Shown: piece by piece, positions 40,934 through 42,108 of the stretch
How positions within the stretch are numbered: position 1 is the first letter of the stretch
Layout: every line of letters starts with the position of its first letter
NCBI GenBank assembly: GCA_016213645.1
Contig: JACQZY010000009.1
Coordinates: 1-42,108 of the forward strand
Reading direction: 5' to 3'
Source of the DNA: Actinomycetota bacterium
Lineage (GTDB): Bacteria > Actinomycetota > Thermoleophilia > Solirubrobacterales > JACPNS01
Length of the DNA stretch: 42,108 nucleotides
The notes under the pieces: model-generated
Databases searched by the model: none
What the model was told of the DNA's origin: nothing
The model's input: the letters and a program-made list of their open reading frames with translations, nothing else
Translations under genes and position numbers: made by a program

Positions 40934-40951
40934 GGCGGAGGAAACTCCGCC
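40934..40951 (+). terminator. GNRA-loop hairpin after marR
   Basis: GGCGGAG (40934-40940), loop GAAA and CTCCGCC (40945-40951) form a perfect 7-bp stem closed by a stable GNRA tetraloop, 8 bp after the MarR stop. No T-tract follows. Confidence 0.6.
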
Positions 40952-40956
40952 CCGGC

Positions 40957-40985
40957 TGGACAATTAGAGAACTAACCATTATCAT
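40957..40985 (+). promoter_or_regulatory. Promoter of the right-edge secreted protein
   Basis: TGGACA (40957-40962), a 17-bp spacer and TATCAT (40980-40985), each one base from consensus. The start should be near 40992, giving a leader of about 70 bases with AGGGGG before the TTG start. Confidence 0.65.
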
Positions 40986-41061
40986 TTCACGATGGGCGCC
41001 CCGCCTTAGTGGTGTGCTCATTCCAGGGACAACACCAAGGAAGGGATCCAGGGGGTCTGCA

Positions 41062-42108
41062 TTGAGTTTCTCCGCCTCGCGGAGCCGCGCTGCATGGAGC
41101 GCCGGCGTTTTCGCATTCGTTTTTCTCGTTTTCAGCTTTGTAATCGCGTCGGCCGCATCGGCGGTCGTCACCCCCTCGGTCAATGTTTCGCTGTCCAACA
41201 GCCAGCTCGGCGCGCATGCCGACACGACGGTGAAGTTGGGCTTCAACTACGGCAATTCTCATCCGATCTTGTATCCATCTGACTCGCCGTTCTATGAGTC
41301 GGTTAAAAACACCGTTGTCGACATCCCCGCTGGATTGGTCGGCAACCCGAACGCCATTCCAGTGAGCGATCGCTGTGATCCGGTCGTATTCGAGACCGGC
41401 ACTTGTCCGGCGTCGGCCACAGTCGGCACCTTCTCCGTGCTTTCGACGCTATTGGGCTCGGTGCAGGACAACATCGACTATCCGCCTGACGCGGGCACCG
41501 ATTTCATCGAAATGACGATCAGCGGAACAAATACGCGGCTTTCGCTGCTTCGGACCGATCCCGAAGTTCCTGCGGTTTTCGGCATCTGGATCAGGTTGCC
41601 GTTCGGCTTTGGCTTTATCCGCCAGAAGATTCAGATCGCGCCTGACGTCAAGAGCGATCTGAAGCTGCGCACCATCACCGTTCTTCCAATCGCCCGCTCA
41701 TTCGATCTCGGCGCGGGCACACCCGAGGATCCGGTTATTACCAACTTCATCCGCGTAGACAGCATGACGATCAAGTTCCTTGGCACGCTTGCCAACGGCA
41801 ACAAGTTCATGACCAATCCCACCAGTTGCACGAAGTGGGAGTCAAAGGCCTGGGTCAACGCCTATGTGAACAACAGCAACTCCACAGAGGATCCGCTCGG
41901 CACAGGCGAGCTGTACAACTCCGCCACCGCCCCGCCGATCACGCCGGACTGCACTGGCCAAAACTCACTTCCCTTCCCGATCACCGGCACCACCTCGATC
42001 AGCTCCAACGCCCGTGACGTCAGCCCGGACTTCGACTTCACGATCAACGAACCCGGCGTGCAGGCCAACGACGACGCCGTCTCAACCACGCCGAAGAAGA
42101 TCGTCACA
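41062..42108 (+). CDS. Large secreted protein, N-terminal 349 residues
   Basis: An open frame starts at TTG 41062, six bases after AGGGGG (41050-41055), and continues past the right edge. It has a signal peptide (basic ASRSRAAW, hydrophobic AGVFAFVFLVFSFVIA, cleavage near SAASA). The mature part is beta-rich and contains VDIPAGLVGNPNAIP followed by a Cys pair (DRCDPVVFETGTCPASATVG). This DIPAGLVGNP pattern is, to my knowledge, typical of very long repetitive surface proteins in Thermoleophilia. Function unknown; adhesion or envelope structure is likely. GTG 41014 is a less likely start. Confidence 0.8.
   Translation, partial: MSFSASRSRAAWSAGVFAFVFLVFSFVIASAASAVVTPSVNVSLSNSQLGAHADTTVKLGFNYGNSHPILYPSDSPFYESVKNTVVDIPAGLVGNPNAIPVSDRCDPVVFETGTCPASATVGTFSVLSTLLGSVQDNIDYPPDAGTDFIEMTISGTNTRLSLLRTDPEVPAVFGIWIRLPFGFGFIRQKIQIAPDVKSDLKLRTITVLPIARSFDLGAGTPEDPVITNFIRVDSMTIKFLGTLANGNKFMTNPTSCTKWESKAWVNAYVNNSNSTEDPLGTGELYNSATAPPITPDCTGQNSLPFPITGTTSISSNARDVSPDFDFTINEPGVQANDDAVSTTPKKIVT

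Overview
The window is high-GC DNA with dense, mostly operonic genes, many GTG/TTG starts and several promoters whose -10 box lies six bases before the start codon, which implies leaderless mRNAs. The genes point to an actinobacterium outside the best-known orders, most likely class Thermoleophilia (Solirubrobacterales-like): a futalosine-type menaquinone cluster, a DUF1385 protein, a DUF3107-like small protein, methylmalonyl-CoA epimerase, a GabD2-type dehydrogenase beside a ChoD-type GMC oxidase, and large secreted repeat proteins. This taxonomic call is inference from gene content. I see no rRNA, tRNA, insertion sequence, CRISPR array or prophage.

Layout. 1-134 is the start of a secreted protein reading off the left edge. 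135-713 is non-coding. 714-4060 holds a Q/P-rich membrane protein, a siroheme-synthase-type dehydrogenase, and an aldehyde dehydrogenase overlapping a 45-residue membrane peptide. 4172-6423 (minus) is a DNA-repair pair, uracil-DNA glycosylase then RarA. 6528-10314 (plus) holds an acyl-CoA dehydrogenase, an M20 peptidase and a DUF1385 protein. 10426-14380 is a TetR regulator divergent from a succinate-semialdehyde dehydrogenase/GMC oxidase operon, with a TetR-like palindrome between them. 14500-19354 (plus) holds a GGDEF/degenerate HD-GYP protein, methylmalonyl-CoA epimerase, a DUF3107-like protein, a PAP2 phosphatase and YchF. 19584-25947 holds an M48 protease, a convergent SpoIID/LytB protein, an acetolactate-synthase-like enzyme and an unknown membrane protein. 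26084-27591 holds dtd and a VapBC-type toxin-antitoxin pair. 27815-29818 is a secreted Ig-like repeat protein.

30164-36027 is a tightly coupled menaquinone operon: an uncharacterised radical SAM enzyme, mqnE, mqnA, mqnC and an adenosine-deaminase-family gene (probable aminodeoxyfutalosine deaminase). It is preceded by a good promoter and two palindromes. MqnB and MqnD are not in the window. 36092-37652 is a small toxin-antitoxin island: a Phd-like antitoxin, then an Xre/MbcA-RES pair with iteron-like repeats. 37670-40925 is an ABC-2 exporter (two permeases and an ATPase with a histidine-rich tail) divergent from a MarR regulator. 41062-42108 is the start of another large secreted protein.

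The most interesting points are: a third MqnC/MqnE-like radical SAM enzyme heading the menaquinone operon; a family-4-like uracil-DNA glycosylase that has lost two Fe-S cysteines but ends in a beta-clamp motif; a short interspersed inverted repeat family; a 26-bp piece of dtd copied into the 3' end of the PIN toxin gene; and in-frame tandem duplications in mqnA, mqnE and the Ig-like protein.
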